DNA of 64,000 nt from Polytrichum commune (taxonomy: Eukaryota; Streptophyta; Polytrichopsida; Polytrichales; Polytrichaceae): assembly GCA_950295325.1 (NCBI GenBank), contig OX485807.1:43926440-43990439 (forward strand). The letters are read 5' to 3'. Position 1 is the stretch's first letter. Each line of letters opens with the position of its first letter. The translations under genes and the position numbers were made by a program. The notes under the pieces were generated by a model. It saw nothing but the letters and a program-made list of their open reading frames with translations, ran no database searches and was not told the origin of the DNA. This document shows positions 11,401-23,900 of this stretch, piece after piece.

Positions 11401-13161
11401 TTATACGATACACATTGGATGTGATGCACTGTGAACAAAATCTTTCAAAGAACATTTTGAAGACCATCACCGGACACAAGGATACAGTGAAAGTAAGACG
11501 TGATCTACAACGTAGGGGAATCAGGAAACACCTATGGCTCACTAGTAATCCCAAGAAACCGGGTAAAATGTTAAAACCTGCAGCAGATTATGTTTTGACC
11601 AATGAAGAGTTTGATATTTTTGCTAAAACTGTCGAATCTCTGAAGACACCTTCAGGTTACATATCAAACATCTCTCCATACATACGAAAGAAAAATTTTG
11701 GAGGACTAAAGTCTCATGATTATCATGTGCTGATGCAACAAATATTGCCGTTAGCATTAAGGGGTTTGCTACAACCTGGGCCGAGATTGGCAGTGATGCG
11801 GATTTCTAAGGTATTTCGGAGGATTTGCAACAAAGTCTACAATCCATTTGAGTTTGACGGACTTCGTGTTGATGTTGCGAGGAGTATGGCACTCTTAGAG
11901 ATGCACTTCCCTCCATCATTTTTTGATATTATGACACACTTGGTCTATCACCTAGTGGAGGAATTGGACTTGTGTGGACCTGTTTCAACGCGATGGATGT
12001 ACCCTGTCGAAAGGTACATGAAAACACTAAAGCACTATGTCCGCAATATGGCAAGACCTGAGGCTTCCATGGCAGAGGGATATGTGAAGGATGAATGCCT
12101 TGGTTTCATAACAGAATACATGCAGAGGTTTGAAGTTGTCGATAGACGAGTATGGGATGCTGATGAAGAATACGGAGATGCAGAGGAGGTCCTGGAGGGG
12201 GCAGGGACAAGTTTTGTAATGACTCAGCCGTTAAGAGAGCTTGCTCATCAGTATGTTTTAACAAACATATCCCTTCTTGAACCTTGGCACAGGTGGGTAT
12301 GAAGCATTGCAGTCATTTCTTGGTAATTTGTAAGTTAATGTTCTGTGGTATGACTGTAAAATGATTGAACAATGACTAAGGTGTAGATACCCTAAAACCA
12401 TATAGTAATGAAAATGTATTGTGCGCAGGCAATGGAGGGATGAAGTGAAGGAAAACCCAAACATCGACACATTTGATGTCTGGGTTAGAAAAGCAGTGCA
12501 GAACCATCCACATGACCCAAACAACATTGACGATATTGATAGGTTACTGTTGGTGAGTAGGCCATCCCAGAAAGCAACACGGTACACGAGGATGCGGGCA
12601 TTTGGATACCATTTTCGGGTGGGAGATTCGCAATCCGCAATGATGCAAACATATGACAGCGGAGTTGCTTCTATATTTGAAATGCCAACAGCAGATTCTC
12701 AGTCCAAGGTATCACTAAACTATGTTGGTGTCTTACAAGATATTTTGAAGTTGGATTATGGTCCATTGCGAACTCCCGTAATTCTTTTTCGGTGCGAATG
12801 GTTCAAAAGGGATGACAATCGTGGAAATCCAACGTACGTGCGAGATGATGCCGGTTTTATGGTTGTAAATACCCGGCACAAACTACCAAAGATGTCAGAG
12901 CCATTTATTTTCCCAAGCCAGGCTACACAAGTGTTTTTCTCCAATGATTTGACTAGGCCAGGTTGGAAGGTAGTTTTGCGGAAAGATGCAAGATCAAAAA
13001 GAGAAGAACAAGACACAACTAATGTTTTCATTATGACTAGTACAGAAGTTCAAGGAATGAGTGCACCTGAGCGTGTGCCTCCACCTCCAAGTACAGCCTC
13101 TCTAGTAGGGGCCATCGAATTATCCGATGTTGATAATTTGTTGGCTGTCGCAAAATTTTAA
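8450..13161 (+). CDS. CACTA (En/Spm) TNP2-type transposase, 3 exons, intact
   Basis: Three exons (8450-10177, 11394-12292, 12429-13161) with GT-AG introns give 1119 codons and no stop. Domains in order: Transposase-associated zinc-binding region with CPCFKC (residues 39-44), HL and the YRLW...GE signature; a long acidic linker (about 85-180); the Transposase_21 catalytic core (about 270-510) with CPKC, AADGVNPF (Asp360) and TIHDFPGYG (Asp456); DUF4218 (about 685-825) with FPPSFFDIM and RWMYPVERYMK; and DUF4216 (about 972-1060) with FRCEWF and the QVFF segment. The first junction reconstitutes LPYWK-DLLIRYTLDVMH, the expected family sequence, which strongly supports the intron. The protein would cut and join CACTA element ends in the nucleus. 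The gene looks uninterrupted, so the element may be autonomous or recently active. The element's CACTA termini were not identified. Confidence 0.85.
10183..11380. repeat. direct duplication inside transposase intron 1
   Basis: Intron 1 (10178-11393) carries two diverged direct copies of a segment of about 170 bp. One runs from about 10183 to 10350, the other from about 11208 to 11380. Both contain the string TAACCATTCATAG, then ACTAGATTAA, GTGCAA..GTACA, ATTCCGATT and TTTGTTGGTT. Between them lie about 850 bp with a GC-rich part (10680-11000) unlike the flanks. This fits an insertion into the intron or a duplication around an insertion. Confidence 0.55.
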
Positions 13162-13794
13162 AGGAGGCATGCTTATTTTGTATACAGTAATGACATTTGT
13201 GTATTGACATAATATGTAGGTGGTTTCTTCGCATAGGTGGCATATGGGAGGAGAGAGGGTGTGAGGCCAAATCCACCACCCTTAAGCATCCTAGTCCGGG
13301 TGATGGCTTTGAGAATCACACGTATCTCTTACAACCTTGAACCATGTACAAAGAAAGCATATTGTTTTCACTCATCGTGCTTTATTAATGTTAGCCTCTT
13401 GGCTCGTGCTAGAGGTGGCCTTCTCAAGAGTCCACCCCGCGGCTTTAGCCACACATGCCCTTAAGGACATTCCCCTTGCTCGTTTAACCTTCACTCCTTT
13501 TTTCTTGTCATCGCAAGAGTCTTCCACCTTCTTCATTAATAATGCCAGTGAGTTATTTTGACCGGGAGCTTCAAGTGTTGAAAAACACTTTACTCAACGG
13601 CTACACACACTCATACAATCCCACACGTAGCACAACTAGCCTTATAGGTCTAACTACTTATCCACCCCTAAGTGGTCTAATGTAATCTAGTTTTTTATAT
13701 GCTAACACCCACTAATTGGGTGTAGCCTTGCTAACCCCTAAATATCATTAATGGTAGGTTGTTGTTAAGCAACTCCAAACCAGTTGGCCAAGGC
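13162..13794. other. 3' flank of transposase, no gene
   Basis: This is ordinary non-coding sequence between the transposase stop codon and the satellite. I see no motif beyond possible 3' UTR sequence just after the stop. Confidence 0.4.
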
Positions 13795-15028
13795 CTTCGC
13801 TGCCTAGTAACCAGAACTCCAGCAGTGGCCGAGGCCTTGCTGCCTAGTAACCAGAACTCCAGCAGTTGGCCAAGGCCTTCGCTGCCTAGTAACCAGAACT
13901 CCAGCAGTTGGCCAAGGCCTTGCTGCCTAGTGACCAGAACTCCACCAGTGGCCAAGGCCTTGCTGCCTAGTAACCATAACTCCACCAGTGGCCGAGGCCT
14001 TTTGCCTAGTAACCAGAACTCCACCAGTTGGCCAAGGCCTTCGCTGCCTAGTAACCAGAACTCCAACAGTTGGCCGAGGCCTTCTGCCTAGTAACCAAAA
14101 CTCCAGCAGTTGGCCAAGGCCTTGCTGCCTAGTAACCAGAACTCCACCAGTGGCCGAGGCCTTCGCTGCCTAGTAACCAGAACTCCAGCAGTGGCCGAGG
14201 CCTTGCTGCCTAGTAACCAGAACTCCAGCAGTTGGCCAAGGCCTTCGCTGCCTAGTAACCAGAACTCCAGCAGTTGGCCAAGGCCTTGCTGCCTAGTGAC
14301 CAGAACTCCACCAGTGGCCAAGGCCTTGCTGCCTAGTAATCAGAACTCCACCAGTGGCCGAGGCCTTCTGCCTAGTAACCAGAACTCCACCAGTTGGCCA
14401 AGGCCTTCGCTGCCTAGTAACCAGAACTCCAACAGTTGGCCGAGGCCTTCTGCCTAGTAACCAGAACTCCACCAGTGGCCGAGGCCTTCGCTACCTAGTA
14501 ACCAGAACTCCACCAGTTGGCCAAGGCCTTGCTGCCTGGTGACCAGAGCTCCACCAGTGGCCGAGGCCTTCGCTGCCTAATAACCAGAACTCCACCGGTG
14601 GCCGAGGCCTTCGCTGGCTAGTAACCAGAACTCCACCAGTGGCCGAGGCCTTCGCTGCCTAGTAACCAGAACTCCACCAGTTGGCCAAGGCCTTCGCTGC
14701 CTAGTAACCAAAACTCCACCAGTGGCCGAGGCCTTGCTGCCTAGTAACCAAAACTCCACCAGTTGGCCAAGGCCTTGCTGCCTAGTAACCAGAACTCCAG
14801 CAGTTGGCCAAGGCCTTGCTGCCTAGTGACCAGAACTCCACCAGTGGCCAAGGCCTTGCTGCCTAGTAACCAGAACTCCAGCAGTTGGCCAAGGCCTTGC
14901 TGCCTAGTGACCAGAACTCCACCAGTGGCCAAGGCCTTGCTGCCTAGTAACCAGAACTCCAACAGTTGGCCAAGGCCTTGCTGCCTAGTGACCAGAACTC
15001 CACCAGTGGCCAAGGCCTTGCTTACCCG
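13795..15028. repeat. 39-42 bp satellite array with higher-order structure
   Basis: About 30 head-to-tail copies of a unit built on CCTAGTAACCAGAACTCCA, then (C/G)CAGT(T)GGCC(A/G)AGGCCTT, then (CG)CTG. Unit length varies from 39 to 42 bp because of small indels. A block of about 366 bp is repeated as a whole: the pattern starting at 13795 reappears at 14161. The right end is a run of 81-82 bp dimers alternating TAACC and TGACC variants (14763-15020). Reading frames seen here on both strands are by-products of the repeat. Confidence 0.9.
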
Positions 15029-16915
15029 AACGGGTAACCCCCTACTAGTTGCGCCTTAACACAACCCCCTTCATTCACTAACCAAATGTTTTCTAAGTTT
15101 CTCTTACTCTTTCCTTTCCCTTGCCCCTAATGAACTAATCTCACACTCTAGTTTCACTAACTACTAACTAATCAACACATGCAACCCTACTCCTAAGAGC
15201 TCACTCACTTGGGAGGTATTGAGAGAGAGAGTTATCCAATTAACTTCACTAAAAACTACTAATCCACACACGTGGCTCAAGCTCTTAAGAGCTTGCTCCC
15301 TTGAGAGCGCTTGATGGAGAGAGAGGCAAAATAGAGAAAAAACACCTTAAGTAGCAAAGAGGGAGAGAGGGAGAGAGGGAGAGAGAGGTGAGGATAGGGT
15401 GGGAGGATTAGCACCTCCAATCACAATCCCTTAACCTTCACCTTCAAAGTAGGGACTAATCCCCTTCCACCAAGCTTCCTTCCTCCTAAACTACCAAGGT
15501 GGATCCAAAAGTGGGCATTTAACCCGCGGAGCTCACCTTGCCTCACCTTACCCCCTACTCACATAATCAAGGCATCCTCTTATTGAAATCAAACCTTGAA
15601 ATAACTACACAACACATTCTAATGCCTAAACTTAAATCCAAACCACACTTCACTCTTTTTATGTTTTGTGAATAATCATAACACATCAAAGTCAAACAAA
15701 AATTGGTTTCGAAGAGTTAATCACCACATGTGGGCACCATTTTGGGCTCACAGAGGGCTGGAATTTCATTTCACACAAAACACTTTAAATTCCACATGGT
15801 GAAGAAGATGTATGCCGAATATGATTGTTAACATATTTGTGAGTCCAAACAATATACGAGTTGGGGCATTTAGGACGTCAACATGAGTTAGTAGGGTTTG
15901 TACATAGCATGAATAGTAGATGATTAACCCGCTTCAGAAGGAATAAGAAGGTGCTGTCTTATTTAATATGTGGGTATGGAGGCTAGTAGGATACTCTGCT
16001 GGATTTATATCATATTTATAGATCATGAACTACATGGCAAGGCCTAAGACAGGAAGATACACACAGTATGTATTAACGTAGCATAACATGTCATAAAGTT
16101 AGAAAAATTTGTGCCACGTTAGCAAAGCGACACTAAAATGACTAAAAACCAACTATCATAAGGTGTGTGTTAAAGGGTCTATTATGCCAACTAGACACTA
16201 ATACACGTTGAGTCGTTGATGTCGAAAATTGCAGTCATTATTTTCACATGTCAGCATTCCCATAGAATAGTGTTACCTCAATAAAGTCCTAATTTCCACG
16301 TCATTCGAGGGACTTAGTGCCACATAACATATTTGAGTAAGTATTGAGTAATATATGCCACATAGTCGTTAAATCCCGACCACATAATGACTAGTATTAC
16401 GCTTCTATATCGATATTCTATCCACGTTGTCACGTTCCGATGCAGTGGATGATATATGGTAGACAGATATGTGATGAGTTGTACGGCCATCCACAGAGTT
16501 CATCGTAAGTCAATAAATGACTATATAATGACTCGCGTGTTGACAACAACACACGAGGTGAGTCTCAAGGCATTTTAGTCGTTGAATGAGTTGTTTAGGA
16601 CACTGAGTCATTGATACATTGGTTGGAATGGACAAGGATTCTTCTAGTGTTATGATCTCAAATCGATTGAAATGCGATATCAGGATGAATGGATGGATGG
16701 ATGAATGAATGGACGGATGCATGGTGAGGGGAACGGAAGGGAGCTATGGAGTGTGAATGATTTTCTTATTCATGCTAGATGGATGGGACCCTTGCATTTG
16801 TTTGTGGTGATTCCCTCTTGGCAAGAAAAGGCACACTTGTATGAGAAAATTTTCTCCCGCCTCTGTCCATAGCCCCCCACAAGGCTTGCCCCGCACATCA
16901 ACATGCATGAAGGCA

Positions 16916-17074
16916 TTACCGTAGAGGGCTCTCTATTTCAACACAAAACCAATATTCCCCCCTCATAACTTGTCACGTGTCATGCTCACATTCACCAAGA
17001 CCCACTTGTATCCCATGTGGAAACTAGTTAGTAACGGCACTTGTGAATATGCAACAGAGAGCCCTCTACGGTAA
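16916..17074. repeat. small foldback element, 19-bp perfect inverted repeats
   Basis: TTACCGTAGAGGGCTCTCT at 16916-16934 and its exact reverse complement at 17056-17074 bound about 160 bp. A MITE-like element is the likeliest reading. No clear target-site duplication. Confidence 0.6.
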
Positions 17075-17444
17075 CCTCACGGGCTTGTAATATGAGCTTT
17101 GACACAAAGAGGGCTCGAGGGGCATGATGTTGGAGTGGTCTTTAGGTATACAACGGACAACGTGGTGGTGGTGGTGGGGATGGGTGGCGTTTCCCAACAT
17201 TCTCCATGGTCTCTGAAAGGTGGGGGTTCCACATCATAATGATGTGTCATATGCACAGATGGAAAGGGTCACGATGGCATGGGCCCATACTACGCTAAAT
17301 ATTGTATGTAATGTCACTTGCTAGATGGAGTTACAAAATGCTATATCTTTTTGCTCTTAATGTAATATCTAACCAAGTAAAGTTATTGATGTTGTGTTAT
17401 GTTCAAACAAACAATCTGACCTTTATTGAACAATTTTGAGTCAT

Positions 17445-18190
17445 AAAGCGAGGAGGAGTGAGCGGTTATGCAAGACTCTAGACATTGGTATTATGGTTGG
17501 GCGAACTTTTGGCTTTAAAAATTCGCAATAATTTCAATTGAAGAAATAAAGTTACCAAAAAAATTGGAGGCCTCTGGATTCCTATCTTCTTACATGGGAA
17601 AAATTTGCACGTCGTCATACTTCTCCACATCCAACACATAAGCTCTTAATTGATAGGTTATGGGCGCCTCTACTCTATAACCAATGAAATAAGTGAGTAT
17701 GCATTTGTTTAGGAGAAGTATGACGGATAAAATAAGAGAGTTTGCATAATAATACATATAAACTTTAACTTGGTTTGCCCAAAAAAATATTGTAGAGGCG
17801 ACTATTCCCCAATCATCACCCCATCAGCAATCTATAGGGTACTACAATTTCGATCATGCTGGGATTGAATTTTTTATCACGATTGGACTAAGTTTCAATC
17901 GGGCTAGGACCAATAGTGCCATGACACATGCCATGGTCTTGAGTGCTAAAGTGAGGAGGAATGAGCAGTTATGGCATACTCTAGACATTGGTGGTATATG
18001 TGGGCCAACTTTTGGCTTCAAAGATTCAAAATATTTTCAATTCAAGGAATAAAATTATTGAAATTGTTGCAATCCTCCTGATTTCTATCTTCCTACATGG
18101 GAAAAATTGCACCACCTTATACTTCCCCAAATTTGGCATAGAATCTCTTAAGTTATTGATTATGGGCGCCTCTACTCCATGGTTAGGTCA
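17445..18190. repeat. diverged direct duplication (~500-bp offset)
   Basis: The segment 17445-17680 recurs at about 17948-18190 with many substitutions. Shared landmarks are GAGGAG(T/A)GAGC.GTTATG, CTCTAGACATTGGT, AACTTTTGGCTT, TTACATGGGAAAAA or its variant, and TATGGGCGCCTCTACTC. It is an old duplication of non-coding DNA. Confidence 0.6.
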
Positions 18191-18935
18191 CTGTATAAGA
18201 TTTTTGTTCACCACATGCGGCGAAGGGGTATTTGTTTAGGGGCTACTTACCTCCAAGGCAAAAATTAGATTCTTTGTATAATTAGTTAATTTTCTAAAAT
18301 GGTCCATTTTTTTGTAGCCTACCATTCCTTATAATGCCCATATGATTGTAATTTTTTGTAGTCTCTATTATTTTTAGTCAAAAAAATTTAATTCAAAGAT
18401 GTATGCAATGCAAAAGTGGTGGAGAAAATCATGGCAAAAAAAAGGAGAGAAGCCACCAAGAGAAGTATGGAAGAGAGTTAGGCTTACAATTTCAACCATC
18501 CCACGTGAGGCATGCGTACAAAATTGATCCTACTAAACATACATCCTAGGATCCTTATTTTGAGCCCCTATATTAATTTTACAAAAAAAAATGCTCCACA
18601 ATTTATACTTGTCTACTTTGCTTGTAATGGGATTGTTTACTTTTAATGAACCCTTCATTATTTGAAATTCTTTTATAATTTTATGTCAAACAAATTTTAT
18701 TAACACGGGTTTTGTTAAAAGTGCAATTCAATATGTGAAAGTGCACATGAACAAATTATTGCAAACGCATAAATTTCAATGAAAATATGATCATATTATA
18801 ATTATCTTGATTATAAATAATGAAATTATAAATTTTGGTATATTTATTTCAATGTGCTTGGTCATTAATCAAATTATTATGAGGTAAGACTCGATTGACA
18901 ATCCATTTGATAAAGTTATTGCATGTAGTTGGAGG

Positions 18936-19262
18936 TATGAAATGTGCCTCACTCCCTTAGACTTAGAGAAAGTTACTTATTGATTCAAAGAATGTGACAT
19001 GTGCCTCACCCTCTCAAACCCGAACAAAACTAATTACTAATATAGAGGGTATGATATGTGCCTCACCCCCTCGAACCTGAACAAAAGTAATTACCCTTAT
19101 AGAGGTTGTAACATGTACCTCACCCTTTCAAACCCGAGCAAAACCAATTACCGTTAAAGATGATGTAGCATGTGCATCACCCCCACAAAGATAATTATAG
19201 ATATTGAGGGTGTGGCATGTGCCCCACCCCTCAAACTTGAGCAAAATTAATTACACTAGAAT
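18936..19262. repeat. degenerate ~60-bp tandem repeat
   Basis: Five to six copies share the core ATGTGCCTCACCC followed by CTCAAACC(C)GA(A/G)CAAAA and TAATTAC. Copies have drifted, so this is an ageing minisatellite. Confidence 0.65.
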
Positions 19263-19897
19263 GTTATCAACCCCCTAGTATTGTCACTATGATACTAGAA
19301 TGGTATCAACCCAAAAAATGACTCATGTTGAAAAGATTCTTTTATCATCCTATGCCAATATTTGACTACTGTAACAATTTGATGTTGGTAAGGCAAGTTC
19401 TTTGAAACCATAATGAATTCACAAATCTCACATTTTAATTGTTACCTTCCTTTTTCTTTATAAAATATATCATGTAAATTCGGGATGGGACGTAAATCCT
19501 TTGCCATTTTTTGTCCCATCCAAATTTAATGCGACAGGCGGGACGACCTAAAAAATTAGGTTGGAGGTCCTAGGTGACCGCTTGGCGTGGAATTTCACGT
19601 GATCTAGTCACCTTGATTGTTTTTTTGTTTTTTTTTTTGGAGGTTGAGTGGCTGAGCTAACATGGAATGAAAATTCAAGTCAACTTGACAGTTGATTGGT
19701 TGGTCAACAAATTTTTTTCTAAAGCTAACGGAATGGTCTATCAACATGGACTATTTCAATTGGCAAAAAATACCCCAACGATGGACATAATAATGACAAG
19801 ATATTTGTGGAAGGATTGGCACTTGTTAGTGATAAGACTCAATCTACAAGATCCGACCTTTTGTGTAGTACACTTAGTTCATTTTTATCGTGATACT

Positions 19898-20036
19898 TAA
19901 CATCATTCATATTTATAACAATGTTTTGTGGGATTGACAATATTCCATGGAATATTCCCATATTCGATTTGATGGAAAATATTCCGTGAAATACTCTCGG
20001 TCCCACAAAACATTGTTATGGATCTGAATAATGTTA
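19898..20036. repeat. MITE-like inverted repeat, related copy at 30191-30253
   Basis: The left arm TAACATCATTC...ATAACAATGTTTTGTGGGA pairs with the right arm TCCCACAAAACATTGTTAT...GAATAATGTTA. The core contains GGAATATTCC-like palindromes. The segment 30191-30253 keeps the right half (GAATCTGAATAATGTTAT), so this is a dispersed family with members on either side of the receptor gene. Confidence 0.6.
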
Positions 20037-20934
20037 TATAGAGGTCTATTAACCAAATAGCATTACCACATTCTCAGTGGTCTTTATATTGGGAAGAGGC
20101 TTGCTGAACAACCTGTCACTGGCCATTTAGAAACCATTTAGAAAAGGGACTAGTATAAGATCAAAACAATGTCGTCCAGTCAAAGCAATTGTCTTGTTGG
20201 GACTTGATGTGTTTGCCTTCCTTTAGGACATCAAAATTGCTCTTGGATTTGATGTATCAATGGACTGTGATATGATATACAGTGGATTCAATCACAACTC
20301 TAACTGGCTTATGTCTGCAGTGCATGAAGAATGAATGTGAATATTTGCAAACTGTCACACAGTTTGAATACAATGTGCGTTGGAAGTTGCAGCTGAAAGG
20401 TGATTGTTCAACTTCAAAGCTTAGTTGGAAGACAAACATGGAAAATTTTCATTGAGTTAGTTCAACCCATAAGATGTATGATCAGACTTTTCCATGGCAA
20501 GACGCGCAACGGATTTGCCAAAAATATCACCATGCTTCCTTTGTGACGGAGAGGGAACAATGCAACACGACACGTCTTTAGAACCTACAGTTTCCTCCTT
20601 TACGAGTTCCTCTTACTCCACCTGCCGCCACTACTCGCGCTAAAACACACACAAGCCTACGTAAGAAGAAGCCCACCACCTCGGTCTCACAAAGAAGGAT
20701 TGAGCAGACTCACTATTTTTGAGCTCGAATGTCCACCGAAGTGCAAGCACAAAGTCTTGAAACATTGTCCACTTCCACTGCAACTTCAATTTCATGTTAC
20801 TTTAAAACACGTCTTGCAAAGAAGGACTGACCAACTCGCTATTTTTTGAGTGCATCTTGGAGCACCAACGACGAAGCTTCCAGTGGCAGTCTTGATCCGC
20901 AACCTCCCACAAACTCTTCTCAAACTCGTACACT

Positions 20935-23900
20935 ATGCACGCCGCAAGGATCGGCTTCTACGGTAATGCTATTAGGCTCGAGCAATGGGGCAAACGGAGG
21001 GTTGTCAAAGAAGTAAAGCTACCGAATCCCTCTGGTGTTGTTGTCAGGCTCGGACACCATGATAAATCTAGAGTTGTCGAAGAAGTCATGTGCACCAATC
21101 CCTTGGGCAATGTTGCCAGGCTCGAACACAATGCTAAATCAAGGGTTGTCAAAGAAATCAAGTTCCCTAATGCCTCCCGTAATGTTGTTAGGCTCCAGCA
21201 ATAAGACAAACGGACAGTTGTCAAAGAAATCAAGTTCCCCAATTAATCCCTCTGGTAAAGTTGTCATGCTCGAACACCTTGATAAATCCAGGGTTGTCAA
21301 AGAAGTCAAGTTCCGCAATCTCTTCGGTAATGTTGTTAGGTTCAAACACCATCTTAAATCTAGGGTTGTCAAAGAAGTCAAGTTTCCCAATCCCTCCGGT
21401 AATGTTGTCAAGTTCGAACATAATGATAAATCTCGGGTTGTCAAAAAAGTCAAGTTCCCCAATCCCTCCGTTAATGTTGTGAGGTTTGAACAGAATGATA
21501 AATCTAGAGTTGTCAAAGAAGTAAAGTTCCCCACTCCCTCGTGTAATGTTGTCAGGTTCGAACAAAACGATAAATCTAGGCTTGTCAAAGAAGTCAAGTT
21601 CCCCAATACCTCTCGTAATGTTGTCAGTTTCGTACAATATAACAAATTAAGGGTTGTCAAAAAAATTAAATTTCCTAATCCCTATGGTTATGTTCTTAGG
21701 CTCTCACAGTCTGACAAATAAAGGGTTGTCAAAGAAACAGGTTCCCCAGTCCCTCCGGTACTGTTGTGAGTTTCCATAATCTGTTAAATCTAGGGTTTTC
21801 AAAGAAATTAAGTTCTCCAATCCCTTCGGTAATGTTGTCATGCTCGAACACCATGATACATCCAGGGTTGTCAAAGAAGTCAAGTTCCCCAATCCCTCCG
21901 GTAATGTTGTCATCCTCGAACACCATGATACATCCAGGGTTGTCAAAGATGTCAAGTTCCCCAATCCCTTCGGTAATGTTGTCATGCTCTCACATCTGAA
22001 TAAATTCAGGGTTGTCAAAGAAGTCAAATTCCCCAATCCCTCCAGTAATGTTGTCATGCTTGAACACCATAATACATCCAGGGTTGTCAAAGAAATCAAG
22101 TTCCCCAATCCCTCCGGTAATGTTGTCATGCTCGAACACCATGATAAATCTAGGGTTGTCAAAGACGTCAAGTTCCCCAATCCTTCCGGTAATGTTGTTA
22201 TGCTCTCACATCTTAATAAATTCAAGGTTGTGAAAGAAGTCAACTTCTACAATTCCTCTGGTAATGTTGTCATTCTCGAACACCGTGATATATTCAGGGT
22301 TGTCAAAGAAGTTAAATTCCCCAACCCCTCTTGTCAACATCTCACAAGATGACAAATCCAGGGTAGTCAAAGAAGTCAAGTTCCCCAATCCCTCCGGTAA
22401 TGTTGTCAAGTTCGGACACCATGATAAATCTAGGATTGTCAAAGAAGTCAAGTTCCCCAATCCCTCCGGTAATGTTGTCAAGTTCGAGCACAATGATAAA
22501 TCTAGGGTTGTCAAAGAAGTCAAGTTTCCCAATCCCTCCGGTAATGTTGTCAGGTTCGAACACTTTGTTAAATCTAGGGTTGTCAAGGATGTCAAGTTCC
22601 CCAATCCCTCCGGTAATGTTGTCATGCTCGAACACCTTGCTAAATCCAGGGTTGTCAAAGAAGTCAAGTTCCCCAATCCCTCCGGTAATGTTGTCAGGTT
22701 GGATCACCTTGATAAATATAGGGTTTTCAAAGAAGTCAAGTTCCCCAATCCCTCCGGTAATGTTGTCAGGTTGGAACACCCTGATAAATATAGGGTTGTC
22801 AAAGAAGTCAAGTTCCCCAATCCCTCCGGTAATGTTGTCAGGTTGGAACACCTTGATAAATATAGGGTTGTCAAAGAAGTCAAGTTCCCCAATCCCTCCG
22901 GTAATGTTGTCAGGTTGGAACACCTTGATAAATATAGGGTTGTCAAAGAAATCAAGTTTCCCAATCCCTCCGGTAATGTTGTCAGGTTGGAACACCATGA
23001 TAAATATAGGGTTGTCAAAGAAGTCAAGTTCCCCAATCCCTCCGGTAATGTTGTCAGGTTGGAACACCTTGATAAATAAAGGGTTGTCAAAGAGGTAAAG
23101 TTTCCCAATCCCTCCGGTAATGTTGTCAGGTTCGAACACCCTGATAAATATAGGGTTGTCAAAGAAGTTAAGTTCCCCAATCCCTCCGGTAATGTTGTCA
23201 GGCTCGAACACCTTGATAAATCCACGGTTTTCAAAGAAGTCAAGTTCCCCAATCCCTTCCGGTAATGTTGTCAGGTTGGAACACTCTTTTAAATCTAGGG
23301 TTGTCAAAGAAGTCAAGTTCCCCAATCCCTCCGGTAATGTTGTCAGGTTGGAACACCTTGATAAATATAGGGTTGTCAAAGAAGTCAAGTTCCCCAATCC
23401 CTCCGGTAATGTTGTCAGGTTGGAACACCCTGATAAATATAGGCTTGTCAAAGAAGTCAAGTTCCCCAATCCCTCCGGTAATGTTGTCATGCTCGTACAC
23501 CTTGCTAAATCCAAGGTTGTCAAAGAAGTCAAGTTCCCCAATCCCTCCGGTAATGTTGTCAGGTTGGAACACTCGTATAAATAAAGGCTTTTCAAAGAAG
23601 TCAAATTCCCGAATCCCTCCAGTAATGTTGTCAGGTTGAAACACTCTGATAAATATAGGGTTGTCAAAGAAGTCAAGGTCCCCAATCCCTCCAGTAATGT
23701 TATCAGGTTGGAACACCCTGCTAAATTTAGGGTTGTCAAAGAAGTTAAGTTCCCCAATTCCTCCGGTAATGTTGTCAAGTTCGAACACCATGATAAATCT
23801 AGGGTTGTCAAAGAAGTCAAGTTCCCCAATCCCTCCGGTAATGTTGTCAGGCTCCAACAACCTGATAAGTCCAGGGCTGTCAAAGAAGTCAAGTTCCCCA

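Larger units (their letters stand above)
15029..20934. other. non-coding region with degenerate repeats
   Basis: I see no coding gene in these 5.9 kb. They hold a GAGA-type simple stretch near 15350-15390, a GATG/GAATG simple repeat (16681-16715), scattered ATGACTA and CACTAA motifs around 16.1-16.6 kb, and the four repeat features listed separately. The stretch 20460-20900 has two similar short segments (AAAGAAGGA(T/C)TGA and a following CACTATTTTT/CGCTATTTTTT), possibly a decayed retroelement. I cannot assign it. Confidence 0.5.

Noticed and set aside
13731-15059. Frames on both strands in the 13.8-15.0 kb array
   Set aside because: They exist only because the satellite monomer lacks stops in some phases; no domain and no splice context.
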